A stretch of DNA of 20,814 bases, taken from contig CAJUSM010000057.1 in assembly GCA_910588935.1 (NCBI GenBank), forward strand, positions 1 to 20,814, read 5' to 3'. How positions within the stretch are numbered: position 1 is the first letter of the stretch; every line of letters begins with the position of its first letter. Under the pieces are notes generated by a model that was given only the letters and a program-made list of their open reading frames with translations, searched no databases and was not told where the DNA came from. A program made the position numbers and the translations under genes. This DNA is from an uncultured Oscillospiraceae bacterium (GTDB lineage: Bacteria > Bacillota > Clostridia > Oscillospirales > Acutalibacteraceae). This document shows positions 1 through 6,963 of this stretch, in pieces.

Positions 1-78
1 TTCATATGCAACGTGCACAACGGAAGGGGCCAAATAAAAAAAAGGTCTGGTCATGAAAACAAAAATGACTGAATCGTG

Positions 79-106
79 TTGACGAAGCCATGAAATATGG
101 TATAAT
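79..106 (+). promoter_or_regulatory. Sigma-A type promoter with extended -10 for the HPr gene
   Basis: The -35 box TTGACG (79-84) and the -10 box TATAAT (101-106) are 16 bp apart. A TGG triplet at 98-100 provides the TGn of an extended -10. Transcription would start near 112, leaving a leader of about 115 nt before the HPr start codon. No other promoter of this quality lies upstream of the gene. Confidence is high from box quality and spacing; the start site itself is inferred. Confidence 0.82.
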
Positions 107-124
107 GACAACAACGCCAAAGAA

Positions 125-182
125 TGGCTGGCTTGTCTGTAGGCGATAAAAGTTTTACAGCGGCGTGGCCGGCTTTAGGCGA
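125..182 (+). repeat. Near-direct repeat in the HPr gene leader
   Basis: Copy one (125-146) reads TGGCTGGCTT, then the five bases GTCTG, then TAGGCGA. Copy two (166-182) reads TGGCCGGCTT followed directly by TAGGCGA. Seventeen positions align with one mismatch, plus the 5-nt insertion. Both copies lie in the predicted untranslated leader between the promoter and the HPr start codon. No function is known to me; it could be a protein or RNA binding site, or a local duplication. Confidence 0.5.
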
Positions 183-228
183 GACGGGAACCTTATTACC
201 TCTATTTCAAAATTCTGTAGGAGAGTGA

Positions 229-498
229 ATGTACATGTGCGCAAAGGAAGTTTTGGTCCAGAATCAGGTAGGCCTGCATGCCCGCCCGGCCACTTTCTTC
301 ATCCAGAAGGCAAATGAGTTCAAGTCCTCTATTTGGGTGGAGAAGGAGGAGAGAAGAGTAAACGCCAAAAGCTTGTTGGGCGTGTTGAGCCTGGGTATTG
401 TAGGCGGTGTGACCATTCGCATTATTGCTGATGGCTCCGACGAGCAGCAGGCCGTGGATGCTCTGGTTTCCTTGGTGAATTCCGGCTTCGCTGAGTAA
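229..498 (+). CDS. ptsH: HPr family phosphocarrier protein
   Basis: Small cytosolic phosphocarrier of the PEP:sugar phosphotransferase system. It accepts phosphate from enzyme I on a histidine and passes it to EIIA domains. The protein is 89 aa, close to the usual 85-90. The active-site motif LHARPAT is present (His17 from the first Met), as is the regulatory serine in NAKSLLGV (Ser48), the site used by HPr kinase in Firmicutes for catabolite control. With the internal ATG at 235 as start these residues become His15 and Ser46, the textbook numbering. However, the SD AGGAG at 219-223 is 5 nt from the ATG at 229 and 11 nt from the one at 235, so the start is unsettled by two codons. The intact histidine argues against Crh. 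The gene has its own promoter and terminator, so it looks monocistronic; no ptsI is visible. Confidence 0.93.
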   Translation: MYMCAKEVLVQNQVGLHARPATFFIQKANEFKSSIWVEKEERRVNAKSLLGVLSLGIVGGVTIRIIADGSDEQQAVDALVSLVNSGFAE

Positions 499-531
499 AG
501 CGGGGCAAGTACTTTGTACTGCAGTTTAGAC

Positions 532-560
532 AGCACCGCGAAAAGCGGTGCTTTTTTCTT
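532..560 (+). terminator. Rho-independent terminator after the HPr gene
   Basis: An 8-bp perfect stem (532-539 with 545-552, AGCACCGC/GCGGTGCT) encloses a 5-nt loop and runs into a T tract (552-557, then CTT). It starts 33 nt after the HPr stop codon. A weaker 5-bp hairpin (508-520) precedes it. Confidence 0.92.
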
Positions 561-788
561 GATTTTTTGTAAGAGTATGGCTCTCGCGGGTCAAAAAGAA
601 GTGGATTTTTTGCATGTGGCAATATGGCCTGTTTTAAAACAGAAAACACCCTTTTCTGCCAGAAACAGCCATCTTCTGTTAGGGCTGGGTTGCGGCTCTT
701 TTCTTGAATCCAGTATTTTTGGCAAAAAGCGGGAAATTACTTCTTTATCTAAAATACAAGCCCTAGCACAGGGAAGGAGGCAGTTTTT

Positions 789-2636
789 GTGGAGGCCCAG
801 AATGATAAGAAAAAGGAATTGCGCCGCAAGGCCATGCAGCTTCCCTTAACCCCAGGGGTATACCTTATGCACAACAGCGCTGGGGAAATTATCTATATTG
901 GAAAAGCAAAAGCGCTGAAGAACCGAGTGAGCCAGTATTTTGGCTCGGAGAAAAACCACGATGCAAAGGTGCGAAAAATGGTTAGCAATGTAGACTGGTT
1001 TGAGTACATTCTTACCGACAGCGAGTTTGAGGCTTTTGTGCTGGAAAGCAGCCTTATTAAGCAGCATCAACCCAAATATAATATTCTGCTTAAGGATGAC
1101 AAGGGCTACTGCTATATTCGGGTTAGCGGCGGCGAGTGGCCGAGGATTTCGGCGGTGCTCCAGGTAGAGGATGACGGGGCAAAATATATTGGGCCCTACC
1201 TTAGCTTTTGGTCAATTCGGGAAACAGTGGATTCCGCCAGAAAAATCTTCCGCCTGCCGGACTGTACCCGCCGGTTTCCTCAAGACTTCGGGAAGAGCAG
1301 GCCTTGCCTAAATTTCTATATCGACCAGTGCTGCGCCCCTTGCCAGGGGCGGCTGAATCAGGCAGACTACAACGAAGCTTTTCAACAGGCGCTGGACTTT
1401 ATTAAAGGGGGCAGCGCCACCTCGGTAAAGGCGTTAACAGAGAAAATGAACCAAGCGGCAGAAAATTTGGATTTTGAGCTGGCTGCCCGGCTGCGGGATC
1501 GGATTAACGCCATCAATAAGCTAAAGGACCGGCAAAAAGTGGTGGCAAGCCGGGTGGAGGAACAGGATGTGTTCGCCCTCGCCCAGGGCGAGGCCTGTAC
1601 CGCTTTTGAGGTATTTCGTTTTACCGGAGGGAAACTGACTGACAGAGAAAGCTTTATTACCGAGGGTTGCCAGCCGGATCCGGAAGCTCGTTCGGAGTTT
1701 CTCCGGCAGTACTATACCATCCGGGACCGAATTCCTCCAGCGCTCACTATGGATGGCCCTGTGGAAGACCAGGAACTGGTAGCCAGGTGGCTTACCGAGA
1801 AGCGAGGTAAAGCGGTAAAGATCAATGTGCCCCAGCGAGGCGAACAGCGCCAGCTGGTAGAAATGTGCAGGAGCAATGCAGCGGAAAGCCTTGCCCAACA
1901 CAGCGGCCTTTCTGGTAGGGATGCCTCTGCGCTGGATGAGCTCAGGCGTCTGTTGGGGCTGAAGAAGACCCCGGCTTATATTGAGTCTTATGATATCTCT
2001 AACCTACAGGGGGGCGAGAATGTAGCAGGCATGATTGTGTTTGAAAACGGGAAACCTCTGAAACAGGCATATAGGCGGTTCAAGATCAAAACTGTAGAGG
2101 GTCAGGACGACTATGGCTCTATGCGTGAGGTGATTGGGCGGCGGTTTCAGGAATACCGGGCCCATCAAGCCCAGGGAGACTACACAGGCTTTGGCCGGCT
2201 GCCAGATCTAATTTTGTTGGATGGAGGCAAGGGGCATGTAGCGGCTGTCCAGCCATTATTGGAAGAAATGGGTATTGAGGTGCCCCTTTTTGGCATGGTA
2301 AAGGACGATAAGCACCGTACCCGGGCAATTGCCAAAACCGGAGGAGAGATTGCTATTACTTCTACCCGGAGGGCATTTACCCTGCTCTCTACCATACAGG
2401 ATGAGGTCCACCGGTTTGCCATTGGGTACCACAGGCAGCAGCGTAAAAAATCCACAATTTCCAGTACCCTGCTTTCTATCGAAGGTGTGGGGCCAGCCAG
2501 GGCTAAGGCGCTGCTAAAGCATTTCAGGACTGTGGCGGCCGTGAGCGCCGCATCTTTGGCAGAGCTAGAGGATGCGCCGGGAATGACTAAACCAGCAGCG
2601 AAGCAGGTATACAATTTTTTTCACCAGGAAGAATAA
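789..2636 (+). CDS. uvrC: UvrABC excinuclease subunit C
   Basis: UvrC makes the dual incisions around DNA lesions in nucleotide excision repair, acting with UvrA and UvrB in the cytoplasm. At 615 aa it is full length. An N-terminal GIY-YIG nuclease domain holds GVY at 23-25 and YIG at 36-38. A Cys cluster (C159, C173, C181/C182, C185) matches the Fe-S binding pattern reported for UvrC. A UVR motif for UvrB contact lies around 205-240. The RNase H-like nuclease domain shows D402 (SYDISNLQG), D478 (LLDGGKGH) and H541 (EVHRF), and two C-terminal helix-hairpin-helix motifs start near IEGVGPARAK. The start is GTG at 789, supported by AAGGAGG 8 nt upstream; the first codons hold no ATG. It follows a strong terminator, so it needs its own promoter, but I see only weak candidates between 610 and 760. 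No clear terminator follows. Confidence 0.97.
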   Translation: MEAQNDKKKELRRKAMQLPLTPGVYLMHNSAGEIIYIGKAKALKNRVSQYFGSEKNHDAKVRKMVSNVDWFEYILTDSEFEAFVLESSLIKQHQPKYNILLKDDKGYCYIRVSGGEWPRISAVLQVEDDGAKYIGPYLSFWSIRETVDSARKIFRLPDCTRRFPQDFGKSRPCLNFYIDQCCAPCQGRLNQADYNEAFQQALDFIKGGSATSVKALTEKMNQAAENLDFELAARLRDRINAINKLKDRQKVVASRVEEQDVFALAQGEACTAFEVFRFTGGKLTDRESFITEGCQPDPEARSEFLRQYYTIRDRIPPALTMDGPVEDQELVARWLTEKRGKAVKINVPQRGEQRQLVEMCRSNAAESLAQHSGLSGRDASALDELRRLLGLKKTPAYIESYDISNLQGGENVAGMIVFENGKPLKQAYRRFKIKTVEGQDDYGSMREVIGRRFQEYRAHQAQGDYTGFGRLPDLILLDGGKGHVAAVQPLLEEMGIEVPLFGMVKDDKHRTRAIAKTGGEIAITSTRRAFTLLSTIQDEVHRFAIGYHRQQRKKSTISSTLLSIEGVGPARAKALLKHFRTVAAVSAASLAELEDAPGMTKPAAKQVYNFFHQEE

Positions 2637-2802
2637 GAAAACCAAAGTCCAATATGCCGAAACTGAAATTTCACAAAGCTGCCATTCTTATTCTGCCGGC
2701 TCCTTAGGAAAAGCCTGAAAAATATGCATGACAGCCTATATGGCAGAAAAAGGCGAAAAATTCAAAGAAGCTCGAAAAAACACCGGTTTTTTTTCGGAAA
2801 GG

Positions 2803-2831
2803 TTGACATATCCGCAGAAAAATGGGATAAT
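2803..2831 (+). promoter_or_regulatory. Sigma-A type promoter with extended -10 upstream of rsmD
   Basis: A perfect -35 TTGACA (2803-2808) is separated by 17 bp from GATAAT (2826-2831). TGG at 2823-2825 supplies the extended -10. The expected start site near 2838 gives a leader of about 55 nt before rsmD. This promoter probably drives the rsmD-coaD-coiled-coil unit. Confidence 0.82.
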
Positions 2832-2893
2832 AACGAATAGTGCCGCCTTTTGGGGGCGGAGAAAAGATAAGAAAGGGCTGTGTTGCAGAGGGA

Positions 2894-3478
2894 ATGCGTA
2901 TTATAACAGGCAGCAGGCGCGGAAAGAAATTGTTGTCCTTGGAAGGCGAGCAGGTTAGGCCAACTACAAATATGGTAAAGGAATCGCTTTTCAATATTCT
3001 CCAGTTTCACATAGAGGGCCGGCGTTTTTTGGACCTCTTTGCCGGTTCCGGACAAATTGGCCTGGAAGCCTTAAGCCGGGGCGCGGCAGAGGCTGTGTTT
3101 GTAGATAACAATCGGGACTCAGTAAGGGTGGTTCAAAAGAACCTGGAGGCTACCGGTTTTTGCAGCCAGGCCCGGGTGGTATCTGCCAGCTTTGACAGTT
3201 TTCTTCATAGCGGACGAGACATTTTCGATGTGGCCTTTATCGACCCGCCCTACCAGGCAGGGTTGATGGCCCATGCTTTGGAGCTAGCGGTGGAGCGAAT
3301 GGCTCCCGGTGGGGTAATTGTTTGTGAGCACGGAAACCGAGAGGAATTGGCCGAAAGCGTAGGGGATTTTCAAAAACAGCGAGTGTACCGCTACGGCAAA
3401 ACTTCTCTAACAGTTTACCGGAGAGCGGAGAACAGTGGGGATACCGGGGAGGATCGGGAGGAAGAAAAGGAGTGCTGA
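2894..3478 (+). CDS. rsmD: 16S rRNA (guanine(966)-N(2))-methyltransferase RsmD
   Basis: SAM-dependent methyltransferase that modifies G966 of 16S rRNA on the 30S subunit. The 194-aa protein opens with MRIITGSRRGKKL, the usual RsmD N terminus. It has SAM motif I at LDLFAGSG (46-53) and the catalytic DPPY at 117-120 in the context FDVAFIDPPY. The start is chosen by family alignment. The purine stretch AGAGGG (2887-2892) lies only 1-2 nt from this ATG, closer than normal. An in-frame GTG at 2840 would add 18 residues (PPFGGGEK...) unlike the family, and it lies right at the predicted transcription start, so I reject it. The stop is 6 nt before the first ATG of coaD, a common clostridial pairing. 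Confidence 0.95.
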   Translation: MRIITGSRRGKKLLSLEGEQVRPTTNMVKESLFNILQFHIEGRRFLDLFAGSGQIGLEALSRGAAEAVFVDNNRDSVRVVQKNLEATGFCSQARVVSASFDSFLHSGRDIFDVAFIDPPYQAGLMAHALELAVERMAPGGVIVCEHGNREELAESVGDFQKQRVYRYGKTSLTVYRRAENSGDTGEDREEEKEC

Positions 3479-3484
3479 ACGCAC

Positions 3485-3997
3485 ATGACAGAACACATGA
3501 AAACAGCCATATGCCCAGGCAGCTTTGACCCTGTGACCTTAGGCCATCTGGATATTATCAGCCGGGCCGCAAAAATTTTTGACCGAATTATTGTAGCGGT
3601 ACCTGTGAACCCTGATAAGCGGTACAGCTTTACAGTAGAAGAACGCATGGAAATGCTTCGAACTGTCTGCGCCCGGGAGGGGCTGTGGAATGTAGAGGTT
3701 GACCGGGTGGAAGGCCTTTTGGCCGATTACGCTAAGGATAAGGACGCGGCGGTGGTAGTGAAGGGTTTGCGGGCTCTTACTGACTTTGAATACGAATTTC
3801 AGCAGGCGCTAACCAACAAGAAATTAAACCCTCAGTTGGAGACCATGTTTCTCTCTACCAGTGCCGAGCATATGTTTTTGAGCTCCAGTATGGTCAAGCA
3901 GGTGGCGGGGTTTGGAGGCGATATTTCGCATTTTGTACCGGTATGCATATTGGAGATAATCAAAGATCGGCTGTGTCAGCCGGCTAGAGAGCAGTGA
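3485..3997 (+). CDS. coaD: Pantetheine-phosphate adenylyltransferase (CoaD)
   Basis: Transfers AMP from ATP to 4'-phosphopantetheine, the penultimate step of coenzyme A synthesis in the cytosol. The 170-aa protein belongs to the nucleotidylyltransferase fold. It has the N-terminal CPGSFDPVTLGH block with the T/HxGH signature as TLGH (18-21), and the C-terminal SSSMVK motif (133-138), equivalent to ISSTxxR/K. The ATG at 3485 has AAGGAG 12 nt upstream, and a second ATG at 3497 gives the commoner start MKTAICPGSF. The first is favoured by SD distance, but a four-residue uncertainty remains. It sits 6 nt after rsmD and 16 nt before the coiled-coil gene, so cotranscription is likely. Confidence 0.96.
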   Translation: MTEHMKTAICPGSFDPVTLGHLDIISRAAKIFDRIIVAVPVNPDKRYSFTVEERMEMLRTVCAREGLWNVEVDRVEGLLADYAKDKDAAVVVKGLRALTDFEYEFQQALTNKKLNPQLETMFLSTSAEHMFLSSSMVKQVAGFGGDISHFVPVCILEIIKDRLCQPAREQ

Positions 3998-4013
3998 AAG
4001 GAACAGGTTTAGT

Positions 4014-4493
4014 ATGAGCAATAATCAAGCGACCATTGAGGACCTGATCGACGAGATGTATGATGTGCTGGACAAGGGGTGGAAAATGCCTCTCTCTTCC
4101 GGGAAGGTTTTGGTAGACTGTGAGGAGATACGGGCGATTCTGGACGATATCAGGGACGTATTCCCTCAGGAAATCGGCCAAGCCAAGGCCATTGTAGCCG
4201 ACCACGGGCAAATTTTGGCAGAGGCCCAGCGGGAAGCTGAGTCTATTGTTCGCACTGCGGAGGATAGGGCTAAGACCCTGGTTTCCCAGGAGGAAATTGT
4301 CCGCCAGGCTCAGGCGAAGGCCAACGAAATTTTGGCCCAGGCCCAGGCAAAATTTAAGGAAATGCGCAAAGCCAGCAACGACTATGTAGACGATCTGATG
4401 CGCCGGACAGACGAATCCCTTTCTGAAAACCTAACTGAGCTGCGCAAAACCCGGCAGAATATTAAGGCTTCTCAGCGGAACTCACAAATGTAG
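4014..4493 (+). CDS. Conserved clostridial coiled-coil protein (ATP synthase b/DivIVA-like), function unknown
   Basis: A 159-aa soluble protein with no signal peptide or membrane span. Residues 8-60 form an acidic helical segment (IEDLIDEMYDVLDKG, then VDCEEIRAILDDIRDVFP). Residues 60-150 are a long coiled coil rich in Ala, Gln and Glu (EAQREAESIV, AQAKANEILAQAQAKF), of the type that automated searches match to ATP synthase subunit b. From memory, proteins of this kind recur next to coaD in Clostridia, often labelled 'ATPase', although no nucleotide-binding motif is visible here. The lack of a transmembrane helix argues against a real F0 subunit b. It is last in the rsmD-coaD unit, before a strong terminator. 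The biological role is not known to me; a DivIVA-like scaffold is only one guess. Confidence 0.8.
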   Translation: MSNNQATIEDLIDEMYDVLDKGWKMPLSSGKVLVDCEEIRAILDDIRDVFPQEIGQAKAIVADHGQILAEAQREAESIVRTAEDRAKTLVSQEEIVRQAQAKANEILAQAQAKFKEMRKASNDYVDDLMRRTDESLSENLTELRKTRQNIKASQRNSQM

Positions 4494-4534
4494 GCCTTTG
4501 TTTTTGTGATATTTCATGAATCAAATACAGGATT

Positions 4535-4571
4535 AAAATTCCTCTCGCAAGATATTGCGAGAGGAATTTTT
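4535..4571 (+). terminator. Long-stem terminator after the rsmD-coaD-coiled-coil unit
   Basis: A 16-bp stem (4535-4550 with 4555-4570) with core AATTCCTCTCGCAA/TTGCGAGAGGAATT encloses a GATA loop. The T run is at 4567-4571, partly inside the stem. Because the A-rich left flank mirrors the T run, it could act in both directions. It separates this unit from the dcw cluster. Confidence 0.88.
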
Positions 4572-4575
4572 GTTC

Positions 4576-4626
4576 CCGCCAAATAGATTCGAACGGCCTT
4601 TCGGCTCTAGAGCTTGGCGGCTTTTT
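4576..4626 (+). terminator. Second terminator-like hairpin upstream of the dcw promoter
   Basis: CCGCCAA (4576-4582) pairs with TTGGCGG (4614-4620) and is followed by CTTTTTC. The 31-nt loop holds a smaller stem (GGCC with GGCT around TTTC). It follows the first terminator by only a few bases, so the two would act in tandem to insulate the dcw promoter. The minus strand of the same block looks faintly like a tRNA remnant (see findings). Confidence 0.5.
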
Positions 4627-4639
4627 CAAGATTTAGCGG

Positions 4640-4668
4640 TTGCTTTTGGGGGGGATCTCGGGTATAAT
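4640..4668 (+). promoter_or_regulatory. Sigma-A type promoter of the mraZ/dcw cluster
   Basis: TTGCTT (4640-4645) and a perfect TATAAT (4663-4668) are 17 bp apart. Transcription would begin near 4674, leaving a leader of about 135 nt before mraZ. The last base of the -10 is the first base of the repeat array described in the next entry, so a bound repressor would cover the promoter. Confidence 0.82.
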
Positions 4669-4703
4669 AGTGGTACTAAGTGGTGGGAAGTGGGTAAAAG
4701 TGC
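4668..4703 (+). promoter_or_regulatory. Predicted MraZ operator: four AGTGG-type repeats at 10-bp spacing
   Basis: TAGTGG (4668), AAGTGG (4678), AAGTGG (4688) and AAGTGC (4698) begin exactly 10 bp apart, placing all copies on one face of the helix. From published work on other bacteria, MraZ binds tandem repeats with a TGGG or AAAGTGG core and 10-bp period upstream of its own gene. The array overlaps the -10 box and transcription start, consistent with autorepression. Binding here is inferred from position and pattern. Confidence 0.78.
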
Positions 4704-4809
4704 CACCGCAAGGTGATCTGTGCGGGAAAGCGGCAGGATCTTTCAAGCTTTTGAAAACCGAGAGCCCCTGGAAACCTTCTTAGGAGTATGAGCGAAAGGA
4801 AAAAGCGGA

Positions 4810-5229
4810 ATGCTGACGGGCGAGTACCAGCACAATATGGATCCAAAAGGCCGGGTGACAATGCCCTCCAAGTTCCGCGAGGACTTAGGCGATAAGTTTT
4901 ATGTCTGCAAAGGGTTGGATGGATGTCTTTTCGTGCTCTCTTGTGCCCAGTGGGACAAGCTGGTGGAAAAGGTTTCCGCCATCCCGCTGGCCCAGGGGAA
5001 AGGAATACAGCGCTATTTTTTTTCTGGCGCTGCTCAAGTAGAGCCGGATAAGCAAGGGCGCATCCTAATCCCTCCAAAGCTTCGGCAGCATGCCGGGTTA
5101 GAAAAGGATGTTACGGTAATTGGAGCCGCCGTTCGGGCAGAGATTTGGGACACAGCCCGGTGGGAGGCCTATACCGAAAGCCAAACCGACGAGAATATTG
5201 AGGAATCTATGGCCCTGTTGGACTTCTAA
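4810..5229 (+). CDS. mraZ: Division/cell wall cluster transcriptional regulator MraZ
   Basis: DNA-binding regulator of the dcw cluster. The 139-aa protein has the family's usual length and two SpoVT/AbrB-like halves, each with the diagnostic turn: DPKGR at 11-15 and DKQGR at 80-84. MraZ forms ring-shaped oligomers whose subunits contact tandem repeats, which fits the four 10-bp repeats at its own promoter. The start ATG is preceded by AAAGGA 9 nt upstream. It is the first gene of the cluster, 24 nt before rsmH, the normal arrangement. In other bacteria MraZ represses its own operon and RsmH opposes its effect; the same is likely here but inferred. Confidence 0.97.
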   Translation: MLTGEYQHNMDPKGRVTMPSKFREDLGDKFYVCKGLDGCLFVLSCAQWDKLVEKVSAIPLAQGKGIQRYFFSGAAQVEPDKQGRILIPPKLRQHAGLEKDVTVIGAAVRAEIWDTARWEAYTESQTDENIEESMALLDF

Positions 5230-5253
5230 AGGGCTGTCAGTAAGGGGGAGAAC

Positions 5254-6189
5254 ATGGAATTTGCCCACAAACCAGTGCTATTTCAAGAGACCATCCAGAG
5301 CCTGAATATTCGCCATGGGGGTACATATATTGACGGTACTGTGGGAGGTGGAGGCCATGCCCAGGCGCTTTTGGAAAGGCTGGAAGGAACAGGCCGCCTG
5401 TTGGCCATTGACCAGGACCCAGACGCCATAGCGGCTGCGGGGGAAAGGCTGAGAGAATGGGAAAATGTCTGCTTTGCCCAAGGGAATTTTAGCCAGATGC
5501 ATAAGTTGGCTAGGGAAAATGGCATAGAAGCCGCAGATGGTATCCTGTTGGATATTGGCGTATCCTCCCATCAGCTGGATGCCCCAGAGAGGGGCTTTTC
5601 CTATCATCAGGATGCTCCTTTGGATATGCGAATGAGCCAAGAAGGACCTACGGCGGCGGACTTAGTAAACAACCTTACGCAGCGGGAGTTGGCAGATATT
5701 ATTTTTCGATATGGAGAAGATAAAAGCGCCAACCGCATTGCGGCGGGTATCTGCATGGCCAGGGAAAAGGCGCCGGTATGGACCACTGCACAGCTGGCCG
5801 ATATTATCAAGGAATCTGTACCGGCAGCAGTTAGGAGAGCCGAGGGCCACCCAGCCCGAAGAACTTTTCAGGCTCTTCGTATTGCGGTAAACGGCGAGTT
5901 GGACAGACTGCGGGAGGGGCTTCAGGCGGCGTTTGGGTTGCTAAATTCTAAAGGCAGGCTGGCTGTTATTACTTTTCACTCGTTGGAGGATAGAATTGTA
6001 AAAAGGCAGATGGCCTCATGGTGCCAAGGCTGCACATGCCCCAAGGATTTTCCGGTGTGTGTTTGTGGCCAAAAGCCCCAAGGCAGGCTGATATATAAAA
6101 AAGGTGTGGCGCCTTCTCAAAAGGAAGTAGAGGAGAATCCCAGAGCCAGAAGCGCCAGACTAAGGGTGTTTGAAAGAGAGGGAACGTAG
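5254..6189 (+). CDS. rsmH: 16S rRNA (cytosine(1402)-N(4))-methyltransferase RsmH
   Basis: Methylates N4 of C1402 in the P-site region of 16S rRNA. The protein is 311 aa, typical for the family. It opens with FAHKPVLFQETI and has SAM motif I TVGGGGHAQALLE near residues 29-41. It also has LDIGVSSHQLD followed by the RGFSYHQDAPLDMRM block, RRTFQALRIAVN, the ITFHSLEDRIVK block and a C-terminal Cys pair region (CQGCTCP). The start ATG is preceded by AGGGGGAG. It directly follows mraZ, as in most bacteria. A 128-nt gap holding two small hairpins separates it from ftsL. Confidence 0.97.
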   Translation: MEFAHKPVLFQETIQSLNIRHGGTYIDGTVGGGGHAQALLERLEGTGRLLAIDQDPDAIAAAGERLREWENVCFAQGNFSQMHKLARENGIEAADGILLDIGVSSHQLDAPERGFSYHQDAPLDMRMSQEGPTAADLVNNLTQRELADIIFRYGEDKSANRIAAGICMAREKAPVWTTAQLADIIKESVPAAVRRAEGHPARRTFQALRIAVNGELDRLREGLQAAFGLLNSKGRLAVITFHSLEDRIVKRQMASWCQGCTCPKDFPVCVCGQKPQGRLIYKKGVAPSQKEVEENPRARSARLRVFEREGT

Positions 6190-6219
6190 TAGAGGCAAGG
6201 AGTTTTGGGGAATGGACGG

Positions 6220-6263
6220 CAGGCCGGAAAGGTAAGGCCTGACCGCGCTGGCCGGTTGGCCAG
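6220..6263 (+). repeat. Two tandem GC-rich hairpins between rsmH and ftsL
   Basis: CAGGCC (6220-6225) pairs with GGCCTG (6236-6241). Just downstream, CTGGCC (6248-6253) pairs with GGCCAG (6258-6263) around a GGTT loop. Neither is followed by a T run, so they are not terminators. They may affect mRNA stability or processing, or may be chance in GC-rich DNA. Confidence 0.45.
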
Positions 6264-6317
6264 AATGATATGGAGTGTAAATCTGCAGCCAAAGGGGCTG
6301 CGGGGGAGGACAAGCTA

Positions 6318-6854
6318 ATGGCATACCGGAACGAGGCATACGATTTTTCGCTTTTTGAGGAGCATGTGGACAATACGGCGCCGGTTCTGGACCCAAAGGT
6401 TCAGGAACAGCCCCGCCACAACGTAGTTGAGCTGCCAGAGCAGCCAAAACAACCTGGGCAGCGTCCTAGGCGCCAGCCCAAGCCCAAGCGCGGCCTTCTG
6501 CGCCGGGCGGTGGCAGCCCTAAGTTTCGCGGCAATTTTTGCTACAGGAATCAGCGCTGTGCAGAGCGAGGTTCAGCTGACAGAACTTACAGAGGAGATCA
6601 ATCAAACGCAAAACATGCTTGCTGAGGCGGAAAGCCTGGAAGTCCAGCTGAGTATGCAGGCTGCCCAGAAAATGACAGATGCCCAGGTAGAAGAATATGC
6701 CGTGCAGCAGCTGGGTATGAGTAAAATGACCAGTTCTCAGGTTACATATCTTCACGTTGCCCAGCAGGACAAGGGAACGGTGGTCCAAGATATTGAGGGC
6801 GCCTCTCCTTTAGAACAGCTTTGGGCAAAGATCAGGTCCTGGCTGGCCAGGTAA
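6318..6854 (+). CDS. ftsL: Cell division protein FtsL-like
   Basis: Bitopic membrane protein of the divisome that links DivIB and DivIC to FtsW and its partner PBP. The 178-aa product has a long Pro/Gln/Arg-rich cytoplasmic N terminus (1-63) and one membrane span (about 64-80). It continues with an external coiled coil (about 82-116) and a closing segment with VEEYAVQQLGMSKM, a pattern common in FtsL/DivIC. The start is the ATG at 6318, because GGGGGAGGA lies 7 nt upstream; the in-frame ATG at 6270 lacks a good SD. Position between rsmH and the PBP gene is the standard place for ftsL. FtsL sequences diverge widely, so the call rests on topology and context more than on residues. A terminator-like hairpin follows. 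Confidence 0.88.
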   Translation: MAYRNEAYDFSLFEEHVDNTAPVLDPKVQEQPRHNVVELPEQPKQPGQRPRRQPKPKRGLLRRAVAALSFAAIFATGISAVQSEVQLTELTEEINQTQNMLAEAESLEVQLSMQAAQKMTDAQVEEYAVQQLGMSKMTSSQVTYLHVAQQDKGTVVQDIEGASPLEQLWAKIRSWLAR

Positions 6855-6907
6855 TATGTTGGTGTTTGGGGGAATACAAATAGAAAGGCGGAAATTTTAC
6901 CAAGAAA

Positions 6908-6940
6908 GAGAGCCAAGAGAAATTCTGGCTCTCGTTTTTT
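6908..6940 (+). terminator. Terminator-like hairpin inside the dcw cluster, between ftsL and the PBP gene
   Basis: GAGAGCCA (6908-6915) pairs perfectly with TGGCTCTC (6926-6933), followed by GTTTTTT (6934-6940). It lies between the ftsL stop and the PBP ribosome binding site. I see no good promoter between it and the PBP gene, so it probably attenuates rather than ends transcription. Confidence 0.72.
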
Positions 6941-6963
6941 AAAGGACGGGGTGAAGGGAAGCT

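Noticed and set aside
610..760. Candidate uvrC promoters (TTGCAT with TTTAAA, TTGCGG with TATTTT, isolated TAAAAT at 750)
   Set aside because: None has two good boxes at correct spacing. A promoter must exist after the HPr gene terminator, but I cannot choose one.
2773..2796. A-rich/T-rich hairpin CGAAAAAA...TTTTTTCG as a uvrC terminator
   Set aside because: The stem is almost all A-T and the T run is inside it; it lies 137 nt after the stop and just upstream of the rsmD promoter. Not strong enough to list as a terminator.
2728..2958. Open frame of 76 codons overlapping the rsmD promoter and start
   Set aside because: It has no SD and no recognisable domain, and it overlaps a clear promoter and the RsmD N terminus in another frame.
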